Shown here: one piece after another, positions 25,068 through 32,775 of the stretch | Position numbering within the stretch: position 1 is the stretch's first letter | How the letters are laid out: each line of letters begins with the position of its first letter | The notes under the pieces: model-generated | Databases searched by the model: none | What the model was told of the DNA's origin: nothing | The model's input: only the letters and a program-made list of their open reading frames with translations | Position numbers and translations under genes: made by a program | Origin: Actinomycetes bacterium | GTDB taxonomy: Bacteria > Actinomycetota > Acidimicrobiia > Acidimicrobiales > Ilumatobacteraceae | Assembly (NCBI GenBank): GCA_014190095.1 | Contig: BJFW01000009.1 | Coordinates: 1 to 40,962, forward strand | Direction of reading: 5' to 3' | DNA length: 40,962 bases

Positions 25068-26009
25068 ATGTCAGCACGATCCCGTAACCTTCCTCGCCGT
25101 TCATGCCTGTCTATTCCAGGCTCGTCAGAAAAAATGCTGGGCAAGGGTCCAGGAATTCCTGCCGACATGGTGTTCCTCGATCTAGAAGACGCGGTAGCTC
25201 CAAAGGAAAAAGAAGCTTCACGTGCAAAGATTGCCGCTGCTATTCGTGGCAATGACTGGGGTGACAAGGTGTTGTGCGTCCGCGTAAACGACTGGAGCAC
25301 CAAGTGGACTGCATACGACATCATCGAAGTGGTTGGCACCGCAGGTGAGCGCCTCGATGAAATCATGCTGCCAAAGGTTGAATCTGCAGCTCAGATCGTG
25401 GCAACCGACATGTTGCTTCGCCAAGTAGAAATCTCGGCTGGTTTGCCAATCGGCCACATCGGCATCGAAGCGCAAATCGAAACTGCGCGCGGACTCATCA
25501 ACGTTGAAGAAATCTGTGCAGCAAGCCCACGACTTGAAACCATTATCTTTGGACCAGCCGACTTCGCTGCAAGCATGGAAATGCCAGTGCTTACAGGTGG
25601 CGTGAAGATTGACGAATACCCAGGTGACCACTTCCACTACGTCTACAACAAAATCTTGATGGCAGGACGCGCAAATGGTCTGCAAGTAATTGATGGCCCG
25701 TTCTTGCATGTGCGCGATAGCGATGCACTTCGCGAATACAGCATGCGTTCACGCATTCTTGGATATGACGGTAAATGGGCATTGCACCCAGACCAAGTAA
25801 CGGTGTTGAACGACGTGTTCTCGCCAACACAAGAGCAATTCGACAAGGCCTGGTCCATTCTTGATGCCTACAAAGAAGCCACTGAAGGCGAAGGTAAAGG
25901 CGCGGTCATGTTTGGAAACGAAATGATTGATGAAGCCAGTCGCAAGATGGCATTGAAGTTTATTTCACGTGGCGAGCGTGCAGGTCGCAAGCGTTCACCA
26001 CAAGCGTGA
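25068..26009 (+). CDS. CitE/Mcl-type CoA-ester lyase (malyl-CoA / beta-methylmalyl-CoA lyase family)
   Basis: 313 residues of the HpcH/HpaI-CitE superfamily. Signatures are RRSCLSIPGSSEKMLGKG at the N-terminus for CoA binding, MVFLDLEDAVAPKEKE, the metal-site glutamate in IGIEAQIETARG, and FGPADFAASM with the second metal-binding aspartate. GYDGKWALHPDQV is a further conserved block. Such enzymes cleave or form malyl-, methylmalyl- or citramalyl-CoA, or hydrolyse malyl-CoA. Because a methylsuccinyl-CoA-dehydrogenase-like gene and a MaoC gene lie close by, beta-methylmalyl-CoA cleavage to glyoxylate and propionyl-CoA is the favoured role. No citDF genes are near, so it is not citrate lyase. 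The HAD gene overlaps its stop by four bases. Confidence 0.88.
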   Translation: MSARSRNLPRRSCLSIPGSSEKMLGKGPGIPADMVFLDLEDAVAPKEKEASRAKIAAAIRGNDWGDKVLCVRVNDWSTKWTAYDIIEVVGTAGERLDEIMLPKVESAAQIVATDMLLRQVEISAGLPIGHIGIEAQIETARGLINVEEICAASPRLETIIFGPADFAASMEMPVLTGGVKIDEYPGDHFHYVYNKILMAGRANGLQVIDGPFLHVRDSDALREYSMRSRILGYDGKWALHPDQVTVLNDVFSPTQEQFDKAWSILDAYKEATEGEGKGAVMFGNEMIDEASRKMALKFISRGERAGRKRSPQA

Positions 26010-26719
26010 CCAATCGTTTTGAAGCAATTCTGTTTGATGCCGGTGGCATCTTTTTATTGCCTGACCCCATTTCGCTAGGTGCAGTTGTTCGCGCACATGG
26101 TGGAGATGGTTCTATTGAACGTTTAATGCGTGCGCATTATGCAGGCATGGAGCGTTTGGACACTGTTGCACGCGAAACCGCGAAGGAAACAATAGATGGC
26201 TTCAGTTGGGATCCGTATCGCGACGCCTATGTAGAGGCTGCAGGAATAACAGGTTCTGCTGCAGTGGCTGCAAGCGAGCAATTGCGCAAAATGTTCTCTC
26301 CCTTTTTGTGGCGCTATCCAATCCTTGAATCCACTGCAGCATTGTGGCAAATGCACTTGAAGGGTTTGCCTATTGGCATCGTCTCCAATGCCAGTGGGCA
26401 AGTAGAAGCAACGCTTGCCAACCAGTGCATCTGCCAGGTGGGAACAGGTGCCGGTGTTCCGGTACTCATCGTTACTGATTCGCATGTCATTGGATCGGCC
26501 AAACCACACCCAGGAATCTTTCGCGATGCAATTGCGGTCATGAATGGCATTGGAATTGGAAACGACCGAATTGCCTACGTTGGTGATTCGTATGTCAATG
26601 ACGTTGTCGGTGCACGCAACGCAGGACTGCACCCAATTTTGCTAGACCCATACAACGATCATGCAAGCTATGACTGCGAGCGAATTGGCTCGCTACATGA
26701 CTTAATCGCGTTTATTTAG
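26006..26719 (+). CDS. HAD-superfamily hydrolase with altered motif I
   Basis: 237 residues with a HAD core. Motif I reads LFDAGGIFL: the nucleophile aspartate is present but the usual second aspartate (general acid in phosphatases) is glycine. Motif II is IVSNASG, motif III lysine is in SAKPHPGIF, and motif IV is YVGDSYVNDVVGA. DAGG-type HAD proteins exist, so this need not mean inactivity, but phosphatase activity is uncertain. It starts with GTG overlapping the CitE-like stop (GTGA) and is therefore coupled to it. Repair of a damaged CoA metabolite would fit the context but is speculation. Confidence 0.85.
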   Translation: MTNRFEAILFDAGGIFLLPDPISLGAVVRAHGGDGSIERLMRAHYAGMERLDTVARETAKETIDGFSWDPYRDAYVEAAGITGSAAVAASEQLRKMFSPFLWRYPILESTAALWQMHLKGLPIGIVSNASGQVEATLANQCICQVGTGAGVPVLIVTDSHVIGSAKPHPGIFRDAIAVMNGIGIGNDRIAYVGDSYVNDVVGARNAGLHPILLDPYNDHASYDCERIGSLHDLIAFI

Positions 26720-28331
26720 CGGCTGATTCTTCAACCAAACGGCGAGCAATCACTTTCAAACACAGCGTCTCGTCTGCGCCTTCAAAGATTGACAACACAC
26801 GAGCATCGACGAAGAGTCGGCTTACTGAATATTCCTCGGCATAACCAAAGCCGCCGTGTATTTGCATTGCTTCGCGCGACACCCATTCGGCTGCCTTGCA
26901 AACATATGCCTTCACCATGCTGGCTTCCATCTGGCCTTCGCCTTTACCCATCAACTTGGCAACGGTGTAAGAGAACTGTCGTGAAGCTTGGGTAATTACT
27001 GCCATTCGACCAAGTTTCACTTGAGTAAGTTGATATTCGGCAATGTTGTGGCCAAATGCTTTGCGGTTGTTGGCGTATTCAACTGCAGATTCGTATGCAG
27101 CCTGCATCACACCAACTGCACGTGCTGCAGTTTGTAAACGTCCGTTTTCGAAACCGCTCATTTGATAATAAAAGCCTTTACCCAAACCAGACTCTTCGCC
27201 AATCAAATGGTCTGCAGGAACAAACCAGTTCTCGATTGCAATTTCGTAGCTATGCATGCCGCGATAGCCGATGGTGTCAATTGGACGGCCTTCCATTTTC
27301 CCGCCACCAGGTTGCTTGAACATGAAGCCATGAGCATCACCGAGTGGTTTTGGAACGATGAACAAGCTAAGACCACGGTGTGTTTTGCTGCGATCTGGAT
27401 CGGTTCGTGCAAGCAACATCAAGACGTTGGCGCGGGCGGCAAACGTGCACCATGTTTTCACACCGTTGATGGTGTAACCCTCAACGCCATCTTCGCTCGT
27501 GCTTTTTACTGCCATGGTGGTGAGGTTGGCCACATCGCTGCCGTAATCAGGTTCGGTAACTGCAACTGCAGCCATCACTTCTGCGGATGCAAGCTTCGGC
27601 AACCACTTTTGTTTCTGTGCCTCGGTTCCACCGTTGACCAATGCGCGCGTGAGAATTTCTGGCCGAGTGATGAGTGAACCGCCGATGCCAAGCGATGCGC
27701 GTGACAGTTCTTCGGTGGCAATGCAGTTCGCCATGTATTCGCCGTCGCCACCTTCACTGAAACCGCCGTATTCAGATGGAACGGAAAGCCCGAACGCACC
27801 AAGTTCAGCAAGACCAGAAATAATTTCTTCTGGAACGTCTGCGTTATGGCGGTGCACATGTTCTGCACGTGGCGCAATCACTTTTGTAGCAAAGCTGCGG
27901 AAGGTGTCTTGCACCATTTCGAATTCGTCTTCAAGATGGCGGGGGCCAGCAACCGAAGCGAGCGACGCTAAAAACTCTGGTTCGCGAAAAGCGGTCATGA
28001 AGTCATGTGCTGACGCAAGTGGGTTGTGCTCAACTCCCCACATTGCTTCACGGCCAAGCAAGCGAGTGCTGACTTCGTGCAACATGTCGGCAACGAATGC
28101 ACAGGTGATGAGTGCTTCTGAGTTTCCTTTGCCCCCGTAGTCAATGAGTGAGCGAGCGGTTTCAACTGCTGCAGCAGAATGCGCAAGATCGTATGCAAGC
28201 ACTTGATGAACATCGGGACCGCCCTGAGCTGCGAGCGTGCGCACACCTTTTCCGACCACGCGACGCGCCAAATCAATAACCTCCGCAGCACGCGTGAGAT
28301 CTGGGGTTGGAGATGATGTTGGGGTTGCCAT
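26712..28331 (-). CDS. Acyl-CoA dehydrogenase, (2S)-methylsuccinyl-CoA dehydrogenase type
   Basis: 539 residues, longer than ordinary acyl-CoA dehydrogenases (~390) by an N-terminal extension of about 130 helical residues, including MLHEVSTRLLGREAMWG. The catalytic core begins near FEMVQDTFRSFA. It has the FAD/substrate motifs AVAVTEPDYGSDVANLTT and GVKTWCTFA, GRLQTAARAVGVMQAAYE, QIHGGFGYAEEY, and the presumed catalytic glutamate near 517 in SIFEGADE. The extension and the FYYQMSGFENGRLQTAARA region recall methylsuccinyl-CoA dehydrogenase (Mcd) of the ethylmalonyl-CoA pathway. The ATG at 28331 is chosen because TAGCGT lies seven bases before it, rejecting a 19-residue extension. Confidence 0.8.
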   Translation of the reverse strand: MATPTSSPTPDLTRAAEVIDLARRVVGKGVRTLAAQGGPDVHQVLAYDLAHSAAAVETARSLIDYGGKGNSEALITCAFVADMLHEVSTRLLGREAMWGVEHNPLASAHDFMTAFREPEFLASLASVAGPRHLEDEFEMVQDTFRSFATKVIAPRAEHVHRHNADVPEEIISGLAELGAFGLSVPSEYGGFSEGGDGEYMANCIATEELSRASLGIGGSLITRPEILTRALVNGGTEAQKQKWLPKLASAEVMAAVAVTEPDYGSDVANLTTMAVKSTSEDGVEGYTINGVKTWCTFAARANVLMLLARTDPDRSKTHRGLSLFIVPKPLGDAHGFMFKQPGGGKMEGRPIDTIGYRGMHSYEIAIENWFVPADHLIGEESGLGKGFYYQMSGFENGRLQTAARAVGVMQAAYESAVEYANNRKAFGHNIAEYQLTQVKLGRMAVITQASRQFSYTVAKLMGKGEGQMEASMVKAYVCKAAEWVSREAMQIHGGFGYAEEYSVSRLFVDARVLSIFEGADETLCLKVIARRLVEESAAK

Positions 28332-28338
28332 TGCGTAA

Positions 28339-28395
28339 ACGCTAGTGAGCACTGGACCACAGGGACTAACCCTGCAGGGTGTTGTCACCTACGAT
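28339..28395. promoter_or_regulatory. Divergent -10 boxes between the acyl-CoA dehydrogenase and the membrane protein gene
   Basis: TAGCGT on the minus strand (28339-28344) lies seven bases before the dehydrogenase ATG. TACGAT on the plus strand (28390-28395) lies seven bases before the ATG at 28403. No other structure is evident in the 71-base gap. Confidence 0.6.
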
Positions 28396-28402
28396 TTAGG
28401 GC

Positions 28403-29569
28403 ATGTCGCGGCTGAGTGGGTTGAAATCTGCTTTCACCACAGCCAAGTGGGTGCTGTTCGCGGCGATTCTGTATTTCTTTGTCCTCCCGCTCATCCCTGG
28501 CTTCCGAAAGGCGGTTTCAGATCTCACGCAAATCAAGCCATCGCTGCTGGTGCTGGGTCTTGGCCTCGAGTTCGCTGCGCTGTTTAGTTATTCGCTGCTG
28601 ACCAAAGCGGCTCTTGCCGAACACGGTAATGAAATCTCGGTGCTTCGACTGTTTCGAATTCAATTAAGCACCAAAGCGGTGGGCAACGTGCTGCCAGGAG
28701 GCAGTGCTGCAAGTACTGCGCTCGGATATCGCATGCTTACACTTTCTGGAGTAGCCGGCCCAGACGCTGGGTTTGCCTTAGCAACCGCTGGTCTTGGATC
28801 TGCGGTCATGCTCAATGTGATTTTGTGGTTTGGGCTCATCGTTTCAGCAGGCCGCGGTGTAAACGCCGCATACGGAACCGCCGCAATTATTGGAATCATT
28901 TTGATGCTCATTGCCGCAGCATTGATTTTTGGGCTCATCGATGGACAAGGAAGAGCAGAACGATTCATTCGATTGTGTGCCCGAAAACTTCGTATGGACG
29001 AAGATCATGCAGCAGAAGTTCTGGAGCACCTTGGTAATCGACTTCAGGGACTGGCCTCTGAGCCAAAACTGTTGACACGCGTGTTGGTGTGGGCGCTCGT
29101 GAACTGGTTGCTCGACATGCTTGCGCTGTATGTATTCATTCGCGCTTTCGGTGGCGAGGTCGCTCCGGACGCACTAATTGTGTCGTTTGGACTCGCCAAC
29201 ATTTTGTCGGTCGTGCCAATAACTCCCGGTGGACTTGGCATTGTGGAAGGTATCTACATTCCAACTCTTGTTGGTTTTGGGCTCACTCGAAACGTCGCAA
29301 CCGTTGGAGTGTTGTCGTACCGCATTGCCCAGTACTGGTTGCCGATTCTTGTCGGGGGATTCACCTACCTGTCGCTGCGAGTTGGGCCGTTCGCCATTGA
29401 ACGGAAAGAAAAACTGCGGTCGCTTCGCAATGTCACCAAACTTGCAACCGAGCATCCGACAACAAAGTACGAGTTTCTTGAGCAGTACGCACCACGCGAT
29501 CGCACCGGCCAGTTTCCATTACCTGAATCAAAGAATAGGTTTTTACTTGATGATGAGGATGAGGAGTAG
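28403..29569 (+). CDS. Lysylphosphatidylglycerol synthase TM-region-like protein (UPF0104/AglD family)
   Basis: 388 residues with about eight membrane helices. The family motif PITPGGLGIVEG lies near residue 273, and the conserved LSTKAVGNVLPGGSAAS near residue 87. This is the membrane part of MprF-type flippases without the aminoacyltransferase domain. Such stand-alone proteins are proposed lipid-linked substrate transporters or glycosyl-lipid factors. The C-terminal 50 residues are polar and end in an acidic tail (LLDDEDEE), probably cytoplasmic. It is followed by the MaoC gene, whose -10 box overlaps its stop codon. Confidence 0.85.
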   Translation: MSRLSGLKSAFTTAKWVLFAAILYFFVLPLIPGFRKAVSDLTQIKPSLLVLGLGLEFAALFSYSLLTKAALAEHGNEISVLRLFRIQLSTKAVGNVLPGGSAASTALGYRMLTLSGVAGPDAGFALATAGLGSAVMLNVILWFGLIVSAGRGVNAAYGTAAIIGIILMLIAAALIFGLIDGQGRAERFIRLCARKLRMDEDHAAEVLEHLGNRLQGLASEPKLLTRVLVWALVNWLLDMLALYVFIRAFGGEVAPDALIVSFGLANILSVVPITPGGLGIVEGIYIPTLVGFGLTRNVATVGVLSYRIAQYWLPILVGGFTYLSLRVGPFAIERKEKLRSLRNVTKLATEHPTTKYEFLEQYAPRDRTGQFPLPESKNRFLLDDEDEE

Positions 29570-29572
29570 TTT
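29567..29572 (+). promoter_or_regulatory. -10 box (TAGTTT) for the MaoC gene
   Basis: The TAG stop codon of the preceding gene forms the first half of TAGTTT, which lies six bases before the ATG at 29579. No ribosome site is present in between. Confidence 0.5.
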
Positions 29573-29578
29573 GTTGTT

Positions 29579-30094
29579 ATGACAGTTCATGAGCGCCCAT
29601 TTGGAAGAGCACTAGAAGACTTCACTGTTGGTGATGTATATCGCCACTGGCCTGGAAAAACCATTACCGAAGCAGACGATCATTTGTTCTGCATGATCAC
29701 CATGAATCATCATCCTCTGCATACCAATGACTGGTTTGCATCGCAAAGTGTTCAAGGACGAAATGTCGTTGTGGGCAACCTGGTGTATTCGTTGGTGTTG
29801 GGAATGAGCGTTCCCGATGTGAGTGGCGCTGCAATTGCCAACCTTGAAGTGGAAACGTTGCAACACAAGTTCCCAACGTTCCATGGCGACACCATCCACG
29901 CCGAGACGCGAGTGCTCGATGTGCAGGAGTCGAAGTCAAAAAATGATCGAGGAGTGGTGACGGTAGAAACAAAAGGTTTCAACCAAGACGGCAAAGAAGT
30001 GTGCTATTTCCGCAGGCGAGTAATGGTGTGGAAGCGCGAATTCATGCCGAAGCGTGCGCGTCCGTACGACGGTCAAGACGTCTGGACAAGCTAA
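29579..30094 (+). CDS. MaoC-family hydratase (single hotdog domain)
   Basis: 171 residues. The sequence starts FGRALEDFTVGDVYRHWPGKTITEADDHLFC, with the catalytic-region order of MaoC (R)-specific hydratases: the D...N/H pair is provided by the stretch following TEADDHLFCMITMNHHPLHTN. VQGRNVVVGNLVYSLVLG is the next conserved helix. In mycobacteria a similar protein is adjacent to citE and an acyl-CoA dehydrogenase. Here a mesaconyl-CoA hydration role would connect the Mcd-like and Mcl-like enzymes encoded 1-4 kb upstream. This assignment is inference. The mutY reading frame overlaps its 3' end. Confidence 0.85.
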   Translation: MTVHERPFGRALEDFTVGDVYRHWPGKTITEADDHLFCMITMNHHPLHTNDWFASQSVQGRNVVVGNLVYSLVLGMSVPDVSGAAIANLEVETLQHKFPTFHGDTIHAETRVLDVQESKSKNDRGVVTVETKGFNQDGKEVCYFRRRVMVWKREFMPKRARPYDGQDVWTS

Positions 30095-30948
30095 ACATCA
30101 TTGTTGACCCACTGCTGCAGTGGGGGTTGCCACAGCTGAGAGATTTCCCGTGGCGCGCCACGAGGAATCGATGGCATGTGTTGGTGAGCGAAGTGATGTC
30201 GCAGCAAACCCAAATTGATCGGGTTGTGCCGAAGTTTCAACTCTTCATTCACAACTTTCCTTCGCCGCGCGAATGTGCAGATGCTCCTCTTTCTGAGCTA
30301 CTCACCATTTGGCAAGGCCTTGGCTATCCGCGACGGTGTCGCAATTTGCATGAAGCCGCAAAGGTGATGGTGCGCGATCACGATGCGCAAGTGCCAGCAG
30401 ATTTAGAGCAGCTGCTTGCGCTTCCTGGAATTGGTGAATACACGGCACGTGCAGTGTTGGCATTCGCAGAACATGTTGATGTCGGAGTTGTTGACACCAA
30501 TGTCACACGAGTGTTTGCGCGCGTGTTGAATAAGCCACTTGGCAAACGCGAAACTCAAACAATTGCAGACTCACTAGTTCCGATTGGTTTGTCGTGGGAA
30601 TGGAATCAGGTGCTTATGGATTTCGGGGCGACGTGTTGTGCAGCCCGTTCTCCACAATGCGAAGGATGCCCAGTAGTTGAATCGTGTGGTTGGCGACTTC
30701 ATGGCGGTGACGACCCTGCTCCAGCATCGGCAGGAACGAGTAAGCCTCAGGCGCGTTTTGAAGGTTCAAATCGACAGGCGCGGGGAAAACTCATGAAAGC
30801 ACTCGTTGCAGGTGGGGTAATGCGAAACAAAGCCGAACAAGCCATGGGTTTTGCGAATCAATCTGATCGTGCGGAAATGATTATTGAATCGTTACTTGCC
30901 GACCAACTGATCGTTGAATCAAATGGCGTTTTGCACTTGCCGTTATGA
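30028..30948 (+). CDS. mutY: A/G-specific adenine glycosylase MutY (start uncertain)
   Basis: Removes adenine mispaired with 8-oxoguanine. The catalytic glutamate is in SEVMSQQTQ (about residue 55), the helix-hairpin-helix is LPGIGEYTARAV, the catalytic aspartate is in VVDTNVTRV (about 156), and the [4Fe-4S] cysteines follow C-x6-C-x2-C-x5-C at about 204-220. With ~306 residues it lacks the full NUDIX-like C-terminal domain of E. coli MutY, as is common in actinobacteria. The start is unresolved. In-frame GTG codons at 30001 and 30028 lie inside maoC, and the next standard start (TTG at 30130) cuts into the conserved N-terminus. I chose 30028. The stop overlaps the convergent hydrolase gene by six bases. 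Confidence 0.88.
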   Translation: MEARIHAEACASVRRSRRLDKLNIIVDPLLQWGLPQLRDFPWRATRNRWHVLVSEVMSQQTQIDRVVPKFQLFIHNFPSPRECADAPLSELLTIWQGLGYPRRCRNLHEAAKVMVRDHDAQVPADLEQLLALPGIGEYTARAVLAFAEHVDVGVVDTNVTRVFARVLNKPLGKRETQTIADSLVPIGLSWEWNQVLMDFGATCCAARSPQCEGCPVVESCGWRLHGGDDPAPASAGTSKPQARFEGSNRQARGKLMKALVAGGVMRNKAEQAMGFANQSDRAEMIIESLLADQLIVESNGVLHLPL

Positions 30949-31839
30949 AGCGTTGCTTGTAATCCAATTCACGATCAGTTTGTTTACTTTTGCAGGTTGC
31001 TCTAACTGCATGAAGTGTCCAGCACCTTCAACAATTTCAACCCGCGCGTTTGACGGAGCACGTGTTGCGGCGTCGTGCGCAACTTCTGCGCCGATACAGC
31101 CATCCTTTTCTCCATGGAGATAAAGCACGGGCTGCGGTGGGTTTTCTCCCTGCACCAAATTCTGCGCATCTGTCAGTGCCGGGTCTCTAAATCCGGTACC
31201 AAGTGTTGCGCGGTAGTAGCCAAGTGCTGCCTCTAAATGTTCTGGTGTGGCAATCGTGGCTTTTGCATTTGCAATGTCTTCAATTGCTGAAAACCCTGGC
31301 GACCATTGGTCCCACAACATGTCAATGAATGCAAGATTGTTTGCGCCGACGACAAAATCGGAAAGACCATGTTGGAAAAAGAACATGTACCAACTGCGTT
31401 GCACTTGATTGAGATTAGAAATGAACGCATTTCCCATCGCACCCCACGGTGGAACAGACATTCCCACAACGGTTTTCCAACGACCAGGTTCAAGAATCGC
31501 CGCACCATAGACCGCAGGCGCACCCCAGTCGTGACCAATGATGACAGCATCTGAATTGCCACCAAGTTTTTCGTGCAATGCGTTTGCATCAGTTGCTAGC
31601 GCTGCAGTTTGATACGCGCCGTTTGCAGGAACTGATGTTGGGGCGTATCCGCGCATGAAAGGCGCAACTGCGCGATAACCAGCAGATGCGAGTTCGGGAA
31701 GTAAGTGTCTCCATGAATGTGCAGAGTCGGGAAAGCCGTGCAGGCACAGTGCAAGTGGTCCTGCTCCACATTCGAGATAGGTGAACGATAAGTCGTTTGC
31801 AGAAACTTCATGCGTTGCAATGTTGTGCTGAGCGGTCAT
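30943..31839 (-). CDS. Epoxide hydrolase-like alpha/beta hydrolase
   Basis: 298 residues. The nucleophile elbow is GHDWGAP with D104, so the nucleophile is aspartate as in epoxide hydrolases and haloalkane dehalogenases. The oxyanion motif is LCLHGFPDSAHSWRH near residue 31. The acid lies in YLHGEKDGCIG and the histidine is about residue 275 in EGAGHFMQLEQP. Cytoplasmic, substrate unknown. The ATG at 31839 is preferred over much longer in-frame extensions because TATGGT lies six bases before it and the domain begins right after it. The next gene on the plus strand starts only 31 bases away. Confidence 0.88.
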   Translation of the reverse strand: MTAQHNIATHEVSANDLSFTYLECGAGPLALCLHGFPDSAHSWRHLLPELASAGYRAVAPFMRGYAPTSVPANGAYQTAALATDANALHEKLGGNSDAVIIGHDWGAPAVYGAAILEPGRWKTVVGMSVPPWGAMGNAFISNLNQVQRSWYMFFFQHGLSDFVVGANNLAFIDMLWDQWSPGFSAIEDIANAKATIATPEHLEAALGYYRATLGTGFRDPALTDAQNLVQGENPPQPVLYLHGEKDGCIGAEVAHDAATRAPSNARVEIVEGAGHFMQLEQPAKVNKLIVNWITSNAS

Positions 31840-31845
31840 GCCCAA

Positions 31846-31863
31846 ACCATAGTTGGGTAACAT
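31846..31863. promoter_or_regulatory. Back-to-back -10 boxes, hydrolase and flavin reductase
   Basis: TATGGT on the minus strand (31846-31851) and TAACAT on the plus strand (31858-31863) are separated by six bases. They lie 6 and 7 bases from their respective start codons. Each promoter's -35 region would have to fall inside the opposite gene, so the two polymerases would compete for the same site. Confidence 0.6.
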
Positions 31864-31870
31864 TGAACCG

Positions 31871-32374
31871 ATGGAAGCCAACTTCGACAGCGCCAGGTTT
31901 CGACAGGTTCTTAGCCATCTGCCAACTGGAGTAGTTGTCGTTACTGGCGTTGATGCAACAGGCGCACCATCAGGAATCACCATTGGCAGTTTTGTTTCGG
32001 TATCACTAAACCCACCTTTAGTTGGCTTTTTCCCCGGTAATGCTTCTCGCAGTTGGTCGCACATAGCTGAAGGCAAGGGCTTTTGCGCCAATGTGTTAAC
32101 GAGTGATCAGGAAGAGTTGTGTTGGCGATTTGCACGAGAACCTGAAGGGGGAATGTCAGCCCGTTTTGATGGTCTTGAATGGACGAAGTCCCCAACAGGA
32201 ATGCCAGTGTTGCCAGGTGCACTTGCAACCATTGACTGCAGTATCGAGTCCGTAACTCCTGCCGGTGATCACAGTTTTGTGCTTGGAAGAGTGCAACACC
32301 TATCCACAAACGAAACTATTAGTGAAGCAATGGTGTTTTATCGTGGCAAAGTAACTGGCGCTATGCCCGCGTAA
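31871..32374 (+). CDS. Flavin reductase-like FMN-binding protein
   Basis: 167 residues of the flavin reductase (HpaC/RutF-type) split-barrel family. FRQVLSHLPTGVVVVTG near the N-terminus, GITIGSFVSVSLNPPLVGFF and SRSWSHIAEGKGFCANVLT are the standard blocks. It reduces FMN or FAD with NAD(P)H, often to feed a partner monooxygenase, or holds FMN as a stand-alone enzyme. ATG at 31871 is chosen because TAACAT lies seven bases upstream. The stop overlaps the next start by one base (TAATG), so it is coupled to the MauE-like gene. Confidence 0.88.
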   Translation: MEANFDSARFRQVLSHLPTGVVVVTGVDATGAPSGITIGSFVSVSLNPPLVGFFPGNASRSWSHIAEGKGFCANVLTSDQEELCWRFAREPEGGMSARFDGLEWTKSPTGMPVLPGALATIDCSIESVTPAGDHSFVLGRVQHLSTNETISEAMVFYRGKVTGAMPA

Positions 32375-32766
32375 TGAACGAACAGATTTTTTCGCTGAAT
32401 TGGTGGATGTCGGCGCTTGTTGGAGTGATTTTTATTTTTGCTGGAGTGCAGAAATTTATTGCACGCGAATTATGGCCAGCACAAGCAAAGCGACTGGGAG
32501 CACCATCGTTTGCAATTCCAACGGTTCCTTATGTTGAAGTCGTTCTAGGTTCGTTGTTGATCGCGGGGTTGGCCGCAAACGCCGTACTCATCGCTTCGAT
32601 AGTCGCGTTATCAAGTTTCACCGTATTGCTGGCTATTCGACTGGCTGCAGGGGACAGACCGCCCTGTGCGTGCTTAAGTTTTCGCTCCACAAAGCCAATT
32701 GGCTGGAGCAATATTGTGCGAAATTTGTTGATGCTCGTCCTCTTAGTTTCCGCGCTCATTCGTTAG
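32374..32766 (+). CDS. MauE/DoxX-like membrane protein
   Basis: 130 residues with four predicted membrane helices. The pattern ALVGVIFIFAGVQKF in helix 1, and PPCACLSF followed by GWSNIVRNLLML in the last third, matches MauE-type proteins, which resemble the membrane part of DsbD/VKOR-like electron relays and are linked to disulfide formation. The CAC pair (about residues 98-100) is likely functional. It is coupled to flavin reductase upstream and followed by ferredoxin, so an electron-transfer function is plausible. Confidence 0.75.
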   Translation: MNEQIFSLNWWMSALVGVIFIFAGVQKFIARELWPAQAKRLGAPSFAIPTVPYVEVVLGSLLIAGLAANAVLIASIVALSSFTVLLAIRLAAGDRPPCACLSFRSTKPIGWSNIVRNLLMLVLLVSALIR

Positions 32767-32769
32767 CGT
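32764..32769 (+). promoter_or_regulatory. -10 box (TAGCGT) for the ferredoxin gene
   Basis: TAGCGT reuses the TAG stop codon of the MauE-like gene and lies six bases before the GTG of the ferredoxin gene. Confidence 0.6.
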
Positions 32770-32775
32770 GCAACC

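Noticed and set aside
31840-32091. 84-residue N-terminal extension of the epoxide hydrolase-like protein
   Set aside because: It is antisense to the flavin reductase gene, has unlike composition, and the ATG at 31839 has a -10 box six bases upstream.
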